Counted from the first letter of the stretch, positions 1-7,723 are shown. The stretch: 64,000 nucleotides of DNA from an uncultured Saprospirales bacterium (GCA_937864265.1 CALMIR010000167.1:62001-126000); one strand, 5' to 3'. Numbers and translations are program-made. Notes: generated from the letters alone by a model not told the origin.

Positions 1-153
1 GCGGAAAAAACGCCGGAAAGTAATGGCCAATACTACGGCCCAAAAGACCGTGAAGATAAAGGGTTTGATAAGCCCAAAAAAGGCCATGCTGACTAGTAAT
101 AGCAGCAATAGGAAAAGATTTTGGCGTACTTGTTGGGCATGAGTTGTGGGCAT
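1..153 (-). CDS. AI-2E family transporter-like membrane protein, N-terminal fragment
   Basis: Reading the minus strand from an ATG at 153 gives 51 codons open to the window edge. A short polar start is followed by a run of leucines, then a second hydrophobic stretch beginning FGLIKPFIF. The two closely spaced N-terminal membrane segments with a loop near Lys-Pro resemble the start of AI-2E/PerM-type eight-helix exporters, but only the first 51 residues are visible, so the family call is tentative. A minus-strand TATATTTG-like -7 element lies at 173-180. The rest of the gene lies outside the window. Confidence 0.5.
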   Translation of the reverse strand, partial: MPTTHAQQVRQNLFLLLLLLVSMAFFGLIKPFIFTVFWAVVLAITFRRFFR

Positions 154-399
154 AGTACGAGTATTTTCAACTCAAATATAGGTAAGGGATTTTGTAATTG
201 ATAGGCTTATGTACCGCCATTTTATTTTCCTAGCTTAAAATGAGGGTCAGATGGGAACGCTTTTAACATACTAACGAATGTTTGTTTATAAAATTTTCAA
301 AAAAAAGGCCATTTGTTGATTAATTATTTGTAAAAAACCCTGCTTTTTAGAGATATTTTCAATTTATTTCATTTTTCTTGAAAAAAAAGTGATCAGAAA

Positions 400-431
400 T
401 TTGCACCCCTTTATTTAAAGCTGTAGGTTTG
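400..431 (+). promoter_or_regulatory. Promoter of the aromatic amino acid operon (Bacteroidota consensus)
   Basis: TTTG at 400-403 is followed after 20 bases by TAGGTTTG at 424-431. This fits the known Bacteroidota housekeeping sigma consensus (TTTG at -33, TAnnTTTG at -7). It predicts transcription starting at about 436-440, just before a small open frame at 442. The stretch from 154 to 399 upstream is AT-rich and shows no gene that I can support. Confidence 0.7.
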
Positions 432-441
432 TTGCAGATAA

Positions 442-540
442 ATGAATGTTGTTTTTCAACCCTCAATTTATTATAAGATGTTGTTCCCTAGCCGAAACGA
501 ATTTGCTCACTTTTGGTATTTTTTTTATGGTAAGCCATAA
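442..540 (+). CDS. Predicted leader peptide of the pheA operon, rich in Phe/Trp/Tyr
   Basis: A 32-codon frame opens with ATG at 442 and ends with TAA at 538-540; a second in-frame ATG at 478 would give 20 residues, closer to classical leader peptides. Its last third carries aromatic codons at 502 (Phe), 511 (Phe), 514 (Trp), 517 (Tyr), 520 (Phe), 523 (Phe) and 526 (Tyr), including the uninterrupted run FWYFFY, then Gly-Lys-Pro-stop. It lies between a consensus promoter and an intrinsic terminator directly in front of pheA. The function as a ribosome sensor of charged aromatic tRNAs is inferred from this arrangement; no homologue is recognised. Confidence 0.65.
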   Translation: MNVVFQPSIYYKMLFPSRNEFAHFWYFFYGKP

Positions 541-541
541 A

Positions 542-579
542 AGGGGAATTTCTATGTACAAACGAAAAGAAATGCCCCT
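542..579 (+). promoter_or_regulatory. Predicted antiterminator hairpin of the pheA attenuator
   Basis: AGGGGAATTTC at 542-552 can pair with GAAATGCCCCT at 569-579 in 10 of 11 positions; the only mismatch is A547 with G574. The downstream arm includes the 5' arm of the terminator (574-579), so the two structures exclude each other. The upstream arm starts two bases after the leader stop codon. A ribosome stalled on the aromatic codons (511-528) would leave it free, while a ribosome reaching the stop codon would cover it. TTCCCT at 484-489 could form a weak alternative pair with 543-548. Confidence 0.65.
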
Positions 580-598
580 ACTAAGGGGCTTTTTTTTT
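574..598 (+). terminator. Intrinsic terminator (attenuator) in front of pheA
   Basis: GCCCCT at 574-579 pairs perfectly with AGGGGC at 584-589 around the tetraloop ACTA, and nine T residues follow at 590-598. It sits directly upstream of the pheA start rather than after a gene, so its likely job is conditional termination of the operon. Confidence 0.8.
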
Positions 599-611
599 GA
601 CTCAAAAATAT

Positions 612-1517
612 ATGGATCACATGACTATGTTTAAAGCAGCTACCCAAGTAAAAGGTGAATACAAAAGCGACAACAACCACCGAAAGGTATTGATACAGGG
701 CTATCCTGGCGCTTTTCACGAAATTGCCGCCCGATATTGTTTTCAACCAGAGGAAATTGAAATTGTCCCTGCTTTGTCTTTTAAAGAACTGGTGGCGGGT
801 ATCGAAAGCCAGCAAACGGCATCTATCGGGCTAATGGCTATCGAAAATACGCTGGCTGGAAGTTTAATGGACAACTATGAGCTGTTGGATAAGTCCAATG
901 TGTCCATCACCGGCGAAGTACATTTGCGCATTAAGCAAAACCTAATGGCTTTACCTGGTCAACGCATCGAGGATTTGAAAGAGGTGCATTCGCATCCCAT
1001 TGCATTGGCGCAGTGTCGCGATTTTTTTTCAAAATATCCCCACATCAGGCTGGTTGAAAAAGCAGATACAGCGCTTAGCGCACTGGATATTCAAAAGAAT
1101 CAATGGAAGGGCATCGGTGCGGTAGCCAGTACCTTATCAGCTGAATTGTATGAACTGGACATCTTAGCCTCTGGGATCGAGACCAATAAAAAGAATCATA
1201 CGCGATTTTTGGTTCTTGAACCACGAGCAGAGGCTGATGGTGAGAAGGATGCAGAAAAAATCTCCCTGAGCTTTTCTGTCAACCACGAATCCGGCAGCTT
1301 ATATCGGGTTATGGCCGTTCTTTCAGCATACCATGTGAATATGACTAAAATTCAATCGGCGCCTATTATTGGACATCCTTGGGAGTACAAGTTTTTTGTG
1401 GACTTTGTTATGGAGGGCAATGTGAGCTTCCGCAATACAATTGAAGCCATCCGCCCACTGACCAACCATCTAAAAATACTTGGGGTGTACGACAAGGGAG
1501 AACACTTCGAATATTAA
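612..1517 (+). CDS. pheA: Prephenate dehydratase
   Basis: Converts prephenate to phenylpyruvate, the committed step to phenylalanine, in the cytoplasm. The protein of about 301 residues opens its catalytic domain with the GYPGAFHE segment typical of the family and carries the NHTRF motif (the conserved Thr-Arg-Phe) near residue 200. A C-terminal ACT domain (about 215-300) contains ESGSLYRVM and KIQSAP, the counterpart of the ESRP motif that binds phenylalanine in other members. A TTG at 597 is also in frame, but it overlaps the terminator T-run; ATGs at 612, 621 or 627 are more likely starts. First gene of a tight operon with the aminotransferase, tyrA and the DAHP synthase fusion. No chorismate mutase domain is fused here; that activity is encoded at the end of the operon. 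Confidence 0.93.
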   Translation: MDHMTMFKAATQVKGEYKSDNNHRKVLIQGYPGAFHEIAARYCFQPEEIEIVPALSFKELVAGIESQQTASIGLMAIENTLAGSLMDNYELLDKSNVSITGEVHLRIKQNLMALPGQRIEDLKEVHSHPIALAQCRDFFSKYPHIRLVEKADTALSALDIQKNQWKGIGAVASTLSAELYELDILASGIETNKKNHTRFLVLEPRAEADGEKDAEKISLSFSVNHESGSLYRVMAVLSAYHVNMTKIQSAPIIGHPWEYKFFVDFVMEGNVSFRNTIEAIRPLTNHLKILGVYDKGEHFEY

Positions 1518-1518
1518 T

Positions 1519-2715
1519 ATGAAGCATACAACATCCAATCGGCCTATTATTGAACCAGCCAAAAGGTTGGGAGAAGTAACAGAATACTACTTTTCCAGAA
1601 AATTGAGGGAAATCGCTCAAATGAGAGCAGAAGGTAAAATGGTCTTGAATTTGGGCATAGGCAGCCCCGATTTACCGCCAGCCGCTAACGTGATAGAGGA
1701 ACTTTGTACCCATGTCAATTACAATAATGTACATGGATACCAGAGTTATAACGGCATACCCGAACTGCGCCAGGCTTTTTCCAACTGGTACGAATGCTAT
1801 TTTCAAGTAAACCTAGACCCGGAAAAAGAAGTCCTGCCACTTATCGGCTCTAAGGAAGGGCTGATGCACATCGCCATGTCCTTTTTGGAAGAAGGGGATG
1901 AAGTGTTGGTGCCAAATCCTGGTTATCCAGCTTACCGGGCGGTATCACAACTAGCCGGCGCTACCGTGGTAGAATACGAACTAAGTGAATCACATGGTTG
2001 GTTACCTGATTTGGATGCCTTAGACAAAGAAGATTTGAGTCGCGTGAAGATCATGTGGATCAATTACCCCAATATGCCTGTAGGAGTGCGTGCACAGCCT
2101 GCATTTTTTGAGCAAGTAGTACAGTTTGGCCGCAAGCACCGTATTTTAATTGTGAATGATAATCCATACGGATTTATCCTCAACGATCAATTGCACAGCA
2201 TCTTAAAAGTGTCGGGTGCCTTTGATGTGGCTTTAGAACTCAACTCCCTGAGCAAATCGCATAATATGGCTGGCTGGCGAATGGGTGTTTTGGCAGGCCG
2301 CGAGGATTATCTGAAAATAGTGCTTCGTTTCAAGAGCAACATGGATTCTGGCATGTTTCGCCCATTGCAAATGGCGGCCATTCAAGCCTTGAACAGTACA
2401 TCGGAATGGTATGAATCCCTAAACAGCGTTTACCGCGAACGCAGACAAAAAGTTTTTCAATTGCTGGATTATCTGGATTGCACCTACGATGAAGAACAGG
2501 TTGGGATGTTTGTATGGGCAAAAATTCCTGAAGCATATACCAATGGCTATGAGCTTTCAGACGAAGTATTGCAAGAAGCCCATGTTTTCATCACACCGGG
2601 TGGCATTTTTGGCAGCGCTGGTGACCGATACATCAGAATTTCGCTGTGCAGCGATGGGGCATTGTATGAGGAAGCGCTGAGGCGCTTAAAGCAAAAAGAA
2701 GCGGAAGAGGTATGA
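1519..2715 (+). CDS. Class I/II pyridoxal-phosphate aminotransferase (aromatic/aspartate type)
   Basis: A fold-type I aminotransferase of 398 residues. Visible marks are NPGYPAYRA, NYPNMPVG (substrate/PLP contacts), NDNPYGF and SLSKSHNMAGWRMG, in which Lys246 is the likely Schiff-base lysine; a late RISLC segment supplies the carboxylate-binding arginine. The start chosen is the ATG at 1519, one base after the pheA stop; an upstream TTG at 1480 would overlap pheA. Position between prephenate dehydratase and prephenate dehydrogenase suggests it transaminates phenylpyruvate and hydroxyphenylpyruvate (or prephenate). The sequence also resembles the LL-diaminopimelate aminotransferase/AspC group, so substrate range is inferred from context. 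It overlaps tyrA by four bases (ATGA), implying translational coupling. Confidence 0.88.
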   Translation: MKHTTSNRPIIEPAKRLGEVTEYYFSRKLREIAQMRAEGKMVLNLGIGSPDLPPAANVIEELCTHVNYNNVHGYQSYNGIPELRQAFSNWYECYFQVNLDPEKEVLPLIGSKEGLMHIAMSFLEEGDEVLVPNPGYPAYRAVSQLAGATVVEYELSESHGWLPDLDALDKEDLSRVKIMWINYPNMPVGVRAQPAFFEQVVQFGRKHRILIVNDNPYGFILNDQLHSILKVSGAFDVALELNSLSKSHNMAGWRMGVLAGREDYLKIVLRFKSNMDSGMFRPLQMAAIQALNSTSEWYESLNSVYRERRQKVFQLLDYLDCTYDEEQVGMFVWAKIPEAYTNGYELSDEVLQEAHVFITPGGIFGSAGDRYIRISLCSDGALYEEALRRLKQKEAEEV

Positions 2716-3551
2716 GAATTGCCGTGGTTGGAGTTGGGTTGATTGGTGGCTCTTTAGCCATCACCCTGAAGGAAAATGGGTTTGCACAGCACATCATCGG
2801 CGTGGATGCCAAGCAGGAAAACCTGGATAAAGCCATTCGTCGCCGACTGATTGACGAGGACAAATCGCTGGAAGCAGCGGTTGCCGCATCAGATATCATT
2901 ATTTTGTCCACACCCGTAGATGCTTTGTTGCATTTACTACCCAGGGTTTTGGATCAGGTGGATCAGCAGGTGGTGATAGACGTAGGCTCAACCAAAAGCC
3001 GGGTATTAGAAGTGGTCGATTACCACCCCAAAAGAGGGCGTTTTGTGGCTACGCACCCGATGGCAGGAACGGAATATTCCGGTCCAGAAGCTGCTATACC
3101 AAAGTTGTTCGAGGGCAAATGCACCGTCATTATTGATCAGGAACAGAGCGATAAAGACGCGCTAGAGCGGGTTAGAAACCTGTACCAATCCATCCCCATG
3201 CGGATGGTCGAATTGGATCGGCAGGCACACGATTTGCACACGGCGTATGTATCGCATATTTCTCATATCAGTTCCTTTGCCTTGGCTTTGACGGTATTGG
3301 AAAAAGAGCGCGACGAGAGCCGAATCTTTGAATTGGCCAGTGGTGGTTTTGATTCTACGGTTCGTTTGGCCAAAAGTTCGCCGGATATGTGGGTGCCCAT
3401 TTTTCGGCAAAACCGGGATAATGTCCTCGATGTTTTGGATGAACACATCAATCAACTGGCCAGGTTCCGCAGTTTGTTGATCAAAAAAGATTTTGAAACT
3501 TTTTACAGCCTCATGCAAGAGGCCAATCGAATAAAAAGGATACTTTCTTGA
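2712..3551 (+). CDS. tyrA: Prephenate dehydrogenase
   Basis: Oxidative decarboxylation of prephenate to 4-hydroxyphenylpyruvate, the tyrosine branch. The 279-residue protein begins with a Rossmann NAD-binding motif GVGLIGGSLA (residues 6-15), then STPVDALL, THPMAGTEYSG (prephenate-binding histidine and glycine-rich loop) and the helical C-terminal dimerisation domain with SHISHISSFAL and GGFDSTVRLAKSSPDMW. No ACT or chorismate mutase domain is fused. The start codon overlaps the stop of the aminotransferase. Confidence 0.93.
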   Translation: MRIAVVGVGLIGGSLAITLKENGFAQHIIGVDAKQENLDKAIRRRLIDEDKSLEAAVAASDIIILSTPVDALLHLLPRVLDQVDQQVVIDVGSTKSRVLEVVDYHPKRGRFVATHPMAGTEYSGPEAAIPKLFEGKCTVIIDQEQSDKDALERVRNLYQSIPMRMVELDRQAHDLHTAYVSHISHISSFALALTVLEKERDESRIFELASGGFDSTVRLAKSSPDMWVPIFRQNRDNVLDVLDEHINQLARFRSLLIKKDFETFYSLMQEANRIKRILS

Positions 3552-3577
3552 AATAAAAATCATTAAAAATTTGCATC

Positions 3578-4669
3578 ATGAACATGACCTTTCGCCCAAT
3601 TTTTGAAGAAAAGGCCAATAAAAGACCTTTCATTATTGCAGGGCCGTGCAGCGCAGAATCAGAAGAACAGGTGCTGGAAACGGCCAGAGGACTGGCTGAT
3701 CAAAACATTGACTTGTTCAGAGCAGGCATTTGGAAACCCCGCACACGTCCCAATTCATTTGAGGGCGTAGGCTCTATCGGCTTGGGCTGGTTGAAACGGG
3801 TAAAGGAGGAAACAGGCCTGAAAGTTACGACTGAAGTAGCCAATGCCCAGCATGCCTACGAAGCACTAAAATATGGCGTGGACGTATTGTGGTTGGGGGC
3901 TCGCACGACTGTTAACCCTTTTTCTGTACAGGAGGTGGCCGATGCGATCAAAGGCGTGGACATTCCCGTTCTGATCAAAAACCCGATCAACCCGGATCTG
4001 AGCTTGTGGATTGGTGCCATTGAGCGAATTTACAATGCAGGAATCACGCGCATAGCTGCCATACACCGGGGTTTTGCCTCTCATGGCGACACCAAATACC
4101 GCAATGTGCCCTATTGGCAATACCCGATTGATTTGAAAAGACAGTTTCCTGATTTACCCATCATTTGCGATAATAGCCATATTTGTGGTAGGCGGGACAT
4201 CCTCCAGGCCGTTGCCCAGAAGGCGATGGATTTGAATTTTGATGGCTTGATGACGGAAGTACATCCCAACCCGGATAAGGCCTGGAGCGATGCCGCACAA
4301 CAAATTACGCCTGATCAGTACCGGGATTTCATTGCTAATTTGGTTTTGCGCAAGCCCAATACCGATGATATGGAGTACCAGGAAAACATCGATCACCTGC
4401 GCCACGAAATAGATGAACTGGACGAAGAACTGATCACTTTGCTGGCAAGACGCATGGGCTATTCTGAAAAAATTGGCGAATACAAGAAAAGAAACAACAT
4501 CGCCATTCTTCAGTCCAGTCGGTGGAACGAAATTTTGGAACGCTCCTTGGTCAAAGGGCGCATCAAGGGCCTAAGCGATGATTTTGTAACGACTGTTTTG
4601 AAAGCCATCCACCAGGAGTCTATCAATCACCAAGCTAAGGTGATGAACCAGAGCAGTGTAGAGGCATAG
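3578..4669 (+). CDS. aroF: Bifunctional DAHP synthase / chorismate mutase
   Basis: The N-terminal part (about residues 1-260) is a KDO8P-like type I DAHP synthase with AGPCSAES near residue 20, RAGIWKPRTRPNSFEG, IKNPINPD and DNSHICGRRD. It condenses phosphoenolpyruvate and erythrose 4-phosphate at the entry of the shikimate pathway. The C-terminal part (about 268-350) is an AroQ-type chorismate mutase: IDHLRHEIDELDEELI, ARRM, then KIGEYKK. The order DAHP synthase then mutase is the usual Bacteroidota fusion. Last gene of the operon, 26 bases after tyrA, followed by a strong inverted repeat at 4697-4733. An alternative start is the ATG at 3584. Confidence 0.92.
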   Translation: MNMTFRPIFEEKANKRPFIIAGPCSAESEEQVLETARGLADQNIDLFRAGIWKPRTRPNSFEGVGSIGLGWLKRVKEETGLKVTTEVANAQHAYEALKYGVDVLWLGARTTVNPFSVQEVADAIKGVDIPVLIKNPINPDLSLWIGAIERIYNAGITRIAAIHRGFASHGDTKYRNVPYWQYPIDLKRQFPDLPIICDNSHICGRRDILQAVAQKAMDLNFDGLMTEVHPNPDKAWSDAAQQITPDQYRDFIANLVLRKPNTDDMEYQENIDHLRHEIDELDEELITLLARRMGYSEKIGEYKKRNNIAILQSSRWNEILERSLVKGRIKGLSDDFVTTVLKAIHQESINHQAKVMNQSSVEA

Positions 4670-4696
4670 GACCTTTCGTTAGTTATTGCAGATACA

Positions 4697-4733
4697 CATA
4701 AAGCCCTGTCCAGTATTGAGTCAGGGCTTTATG
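4697..4733. terminator. Bidirectional terminator-like inverted repeat after the aromatic operon
   Basis: CATAAAGCCCTG at 4697-4708 and CAGGGCTTTATG at 4722-4733 are perfect 12-base complements with a 13-base loop. The element separates convergent units, the aro operon (+) and the DUF5615 gene (-). There is only a short T-run inside the 3' arm, so termination efficiency is uncertain. Confidence 0.65.
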
Positions 4734-4752
4734 CTTGTAGAGGCTTGCTATG

Positions 4753-5106
4753 TTACATTTCTTTTATCCTGACTTTGTTGATACCAATAAGGGTAAAACT
4801 TTGATACAACTTATCTTTACGATTTTCTAACACTTCTTTTACTTTATTGATTTTATCATTAATGGATACTCCACTCAGTCTCAATAAGATTATCCCTTTA
4901 CTCGGCTTTTTCAATCTGTAAGTCAATTCCCCAAAGTCTTTGTCTTCTGTTATCAAAATGGCGTTCAATTTGTTAGCCAACTCCAACACCTCTTCATCTG
5001 TAATCCCCGCATGGGTTTCGATTACAGCTTCTACATCATACTCGCTCAATCTAAGGGATTTTACCAACCGAAAATCAACGCTCTCATCAGCTAAAAATTT
5101 TTTCAC
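4753..5106 (-). CDS. DUF5615 PIN-like protein, putative toxin
   Basis: A 117-residue protein starting KKFLADESVD with a later ITEDKDFGELTY segment. These acidic motifs are typical of DUF5615, a Mut7-C/PIN-like fold presumed to be an RNase. It sits seven bases downstream of a DUF433 gene on the same strand. DUF433-DUF5615 pairs recur in bacteria and are regarded as probable toxin-antitoxin modules; the biological activity is not proven by sequence. Base composition is visibly more AT-rich than the flanking operons, suggesting later acquisition. Confidence 0.8.
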   Translation of the reverse strand: MKKFLADESVDFRLVKSLRLSEYDVEAVIETHAGITDEEVLELANKLNAILITEDKDFGELTYRLKKPSKGIILLRLSGVSINDKINKVKEVLENRKDKLYQSFTLIGINKVRIKEM

Positions 5107-5113
5107 TTTGTTT

Positions 5114-5344
5114 TTATGACGCCAACAAATAGACTTCTTCGTTCCTTATCTGATCTACCGCATAAGACAGACAGGCATAAATATGTTCAACTTTAATCGT
5201 TGGATATGATTCTAATAATACCTCTATGGGTTCTCCAAACGAAAGTTTTTCCAATACAATATCAACGGGAATCCTAGTTCCTTTCAGCACTGGTTTCCCA
5301 TACATGACTTCAGGATTTGACCCTATATAATTTCTCCAATCCAT
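5114..5344 (-). CDS. DUF433 protein, putative antitoxin
   Basis: A 76-residue protein with the DUF433 signature: NPEVMYGKPVLKGTRIPV followed by a helix-turn-helix-like part ending in the helix containing HIYACLSYA. DUF433 members are small winged-helix proteins found as partners of DUF5615/PIN-like proteins. First gene of a two-gene minus-strand unit. Predicted to neutralise the downstream product and possibly repress its own promoter; both are inferences from the family. Confidence 0.8.
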   Translation of the reverse strand: MDWRNYIGSNPEVMYGKPVLKGTRIPVDIVLEKLSFGEPIEVLLESYPTIKVEHIYACLSYAVDQIRNEEVYLLAS

Positions 5345-5711
5345 ATGGTTTCATTTTTTTATGTAATACTTTACAGTTCCGCAAAACCTAGCTTGATGGC
5401 TATTTGTTGCCTTTTACTTCCCACGCACCTTGTCTCACCCAAACACTTGCCAATTTTAGCTTTCGATTTCAAAATAAAGCATAGGTTCTTCCATGGAAAA
5501 AATATTCAACCACTAAACTGCACTATGTATTATGATGCAACTCACAGGCATCTTTAATGAATGCAATTTGTTTGGCGGTAATATTTTTCACCTTAGATTT
5601 TACACAAATTTAAGGTCTTTTTATTGTTTTTCAAAATAGGTAATACTACATCGTCTTCTCGTAAAAGATGTTATTCAAATACCTACAAACAGCTGTTTTT
5701 TATTATCCTGC
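5345..5711. other. Intergenic region of 367 bases, no supported gene
   Basis: AT-rich stretch between the DUF433 gene and ybbR. A plus-strand frame of 70 codons (5345-5557) starts directly at the DUF433 start codon and looks random. On the minus strand, 5591-5523 encodes 22 codons beginning with GTG and reading VKNITAKQIAFIKDAC before a stop. This faintly resembles the start of small nucleotidyltransferase proteins and may be a decayed gene, but too little remains to say. Confidence 0.4.
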
Positions 5712-6668
5712 TTATTCCTCTATCCAAAAGAACTTGACCGATTTTGGGGTAAAGCCCAGCAATTGGATGGAGGCAGGTTGTTTAACGATTTGTATGGGCG
5801 CTGTTTGATTGGAACTGCTTTTGCTGATCCCTGTAAAATCAACTTCTGCTTGAAAGTCTTTCGGTTGAATAGAGTCAAAGCGGCTCAACCCCAATTTAAA
5901 CTGCACGGTAATATTTTCCGGGAAAATGCGAATGCTGTCTGTACCACTTTTGTGAACAATTTTCAATGGAACAAATAAGGATTTTTCCGTAAAAGGTTCT
6001 ACCTCAAGTTGCATCTGCACCGTAGGTGTATTGAGTTCCAGGGCATAATCGGGCGATTTGAGTTTTAAATTGGTTCTGACATTTGACTTCAAGTCGGTCA
6101 AGCGTATAGAGTCGCTGGCCCAAAAGGTAATGGCTTTCACAAGAGATGCAGGCCCTGAAACTTCAACCGAATCGGGCTTCAAAATCGGCGCCTGTTTGAG
6201 GTGAAAATCTGGGGCAAATGCCAGATCGGCGCTCAAGGCTATGGGAACTTTACGGCTAAGTTTGTCTTCTGCCTTTAAAGTAACCTGGTCATAATTGATT
6301 TCACCAATAGCTATCCCATCACTGCGCAGGTACTGCTTGATTTCATGGCGCAGTTGGTTGATATTCAGCGTCATTTCCTCAGTACCATTTAGTGGCAAAA
6401 CTAGCTTGATAGTTTTGTGATAAAAATAATCAATAGCCAAATCCCAACCCAAGCCACTCAATTCTACGGTCATATCGTCGGGCGGGCGCTTAGACAAAGC
6501 CTTGTCTTGTGGGAGCGGAACATAAAACTCTACCTCTCGTGTCGTTTTATAGGGATTGGAGAGCTTGACAATCAGCCAAAAGATAAGGGCTATCACAAAG
6601 CAAACCATTAAGATAGCCCTGTCTTCGTTCAATTGAAACGGATGATTTTTAGTTCTTTTCCGGTTCAT
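5712..6668 (-). CDS. YbbR-domain protein (CdaR-like)
   Basis: A 318-residue protein with one N-terminal membrane segment (about residues 19-37) and a periplasmic part containing at least two YbbR-like repeats, for example the segment with SADLAFAPDFHL and PDSVEVSGPASLV. In Firmicutes YbbR (CdaR) regulates the diadenylate cyclase encoded next to it; here the cyclase lies at 41245, far away. It overlaps the 3' end of yajC by 20 bases, indicating co-transcription and coupling. A role at the membrane is likely; regulation of c-di-AMP synthesis is only inferred. Confidence 0.8.
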   Translation of the reverse strand: MNRKRTKNHPFQLNEDRAILMVCFVIALIFWLIVKLSNPYKTTREVEFYVPLPQDKALSKRPPDDMTVELSGLGWDLAIDYFYHKTIKLVLPLNGTEEMTLNINQLRHEIKQYLRSDGIAIGEINYDQVTLKAEDKLSRKVPIALSADLAFAPDFHLKQAPILKPDSVEVSGPASLVKAITFWASDSIRLTDLKSNVRTNLKLKSPDYALELNTPTVQMQLEVEPFTEKSLFVPLKIVHKSGTDSIRIFPENITVQFKLGLSRFDSIQPKDFQAEVDFTGISKSSSNQTAPIQIVKQPASIQLLGFTPKSVKFFWIEE

Positions 6669-6981
6669 TCACTTTGATGAATGCTTGCGTCATTTCCTTG
6701 GAAATAGCGTTTTTGGTTACACGAATATAGGTTTTTACCCCTACTTCTAGTGTAACGATTTGGTCTTCTATTTTATTGATTCGACCAATAATGCCGCTGG
6801 CTGTGACCACTTCTTCTCCTTTTTCCAAAGCGTCCAAAAAAGAGTTTTGTTCTTTTTGTTTCTTTTGCTGTGGCCGAATCATGAATAGCCAAAAGATGGC
6901 GATCATAGCCACTAAAAAGACCATGTTCATCCAGCCTGCACCAGAAGACTGCAATAATAAAATTTCTGAAATTGTTGTCAT
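6649..6981 (-). CDS. yajC: Preprotein translocase subunit YajC
   Basis: A 110-residue protein with a single membrane helix (about residues 18-36) ending in the hallmark FMIRPQQKKQKE, then the cytoplasmic domain with LEKGEEVVTASGIIGRI. YajC associates with SecDF at the Sec translocon. Length and layout are normal. First gene of a pair with ybbR. Confidence 0.95.
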   Translation of the reverse strand: MTTISEILLLQSSGAGWMNMVFLVAMIAIFWLFMIRPQQKKQKEQNSFLDALEKGEEVVTASGIIGRINKIEDQIVTLEVGVKTYIRVTKNAISKEMTQAFIKVNEPEKN

Positions 6982-7136
6982 ATCACTATTGATGTTGGAT
7001 TTTTTAATTAATTATGCCTATCGCCTCTCCATCGCTTCCTCGATTGCTCAAAGCCAAGCCTTATACCTAGCCATCAATTCCTCCTTGCCCGACGACGAAG
7101 GAGGCGGGAAAACTTAGCCTACCGCCCTGTCATCTA

Positions 7137-7652
7137 CTACTCCTTCGACCGCACAAACCCCTTCAACATCACTTTGGTTTCTGAAGGATATGTATTGGCA
7201 GTGATAGTAATGGGCTTGGTTTGTGCATTGGCTTTATTGGTGGAGTCAAATTTGACTTTGATCTCGCCCGATTCGCCTGGCGGAATGGGATCTTTTGGCC
7301 ATTCCGGAACGGTACAACCACAAGTAGATCGCGCTGCACTGATGATCAAAGGCACTTTACCTGAATTGACAAATTTGAACGTGTGGTTGACCACCGCGCC
7401 TTCGTCCACCTCGCCAAAATCATACTCCGATTCCTCAAAACTCATTTTTGCTACATTTACTGTATCGGTAGGAGCAGATGCGCTGACCGGGTTGCGGATA
7501 ATATCCGAGTTTTTGATAGCTCCTTCACTTTTGATTTCCTCGAGTGTTTTTTCTGATTGCGCTTGTGGTTGATCACTACCTTCGCATGCAAAAATTACAG
7601 CAATGACCAATGCCATTGCCAAAGACTGAAATAAAATTCGATTGATTTTCAT
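7137..7652 (-). CDS. DUF1573 lipoprotein
   Basis: From ATG 7652 the product has 171 residues: a lipoprotein signal peptide ending VIFAC, a low-complexity linker, and a DUF1573 domain (about 75-170) with EYDFGEVDEGAVVNHTFKF and the ARSTCGCTVPEWP motif. DUF1573 has an Ig-like/ASH-like beta fold common in secreted Bacteroidota proteins; no enzymatic role is known. A longer frame to 7718 would add residues ahead of the signal peptide and is less likely. A consensus minus-strand promoter lies at 7680-7712. Confidence 0.87.
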   Translation of the reverse strand: MKINRILFQSLAMALVIAVIFACEGSDQPQAQSEKTLEEIKSEGAIKNSDIIRNPVSASAPTDTVNVAKMSFEESEYDFGEVDEGAVVNHTFKFVNSGKVPLIISAARSTCGCTVPEWPKDPIPPGESGEIKVKFDSTNKANAQTKPITITANTYPSETKVMLKGFVRSKE

Positions 7653-7679
7653 AGCTGAAATACTTTTTTTCAGAATTCG

Positions 7680-7712
7680 CAAAACTAATAAATACATTTG
7701 TAACAACACAAA
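7680..7712 (-). promoter_or_regulatory. Promoter of the DUF1573 gene
   Basis: On the minus strand, TTTG (7709-7712) and TAGTTTTG (7680-7687) are separated by 21 bases, matching the Bacteroidota -33/-7 consensus. It overlaps a plus-strand -7 element, TACATTTG at 7693-7700, that would serve shikimate kinase. Confidence 0.55.
7693..7700 (+). promoter_or_regulatory. Candidate -7 element for aroK
   Basis: TACATTTG matches TAnnTTTG and lies 24 bases before the GTG start of shikimate kinase. No good -33 TTTG is visible at the right distance, so the call rests on the -7 box alone. Confidence 0.45.
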
Positions 7713-7723
7713 TGACAATTTAG

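Noticed and set aside
446..634. 62-codon plus-strand frame running through the pheA leader
   Set aside because: It is in a different frame from the aromatic leader peptide at 442-540, runs through the terminator and into pheA, and has no family resemblance.
5523..5591. Minus-strand 22-codon fragment (VKNITAKQIAFIKDAC...) as a gene remnant
   Set aside because: The resemblance to a small nucleotidyltransferase start is too short; no continuation was found in any frame.
6982..7136. CCTCCTT/AAGGAGG inverted repeat (7080-7104) as a terminator after the DUF1573 gene
   Set aside because: Only seven pairs, an 11-base loop and no T-run on either strand.
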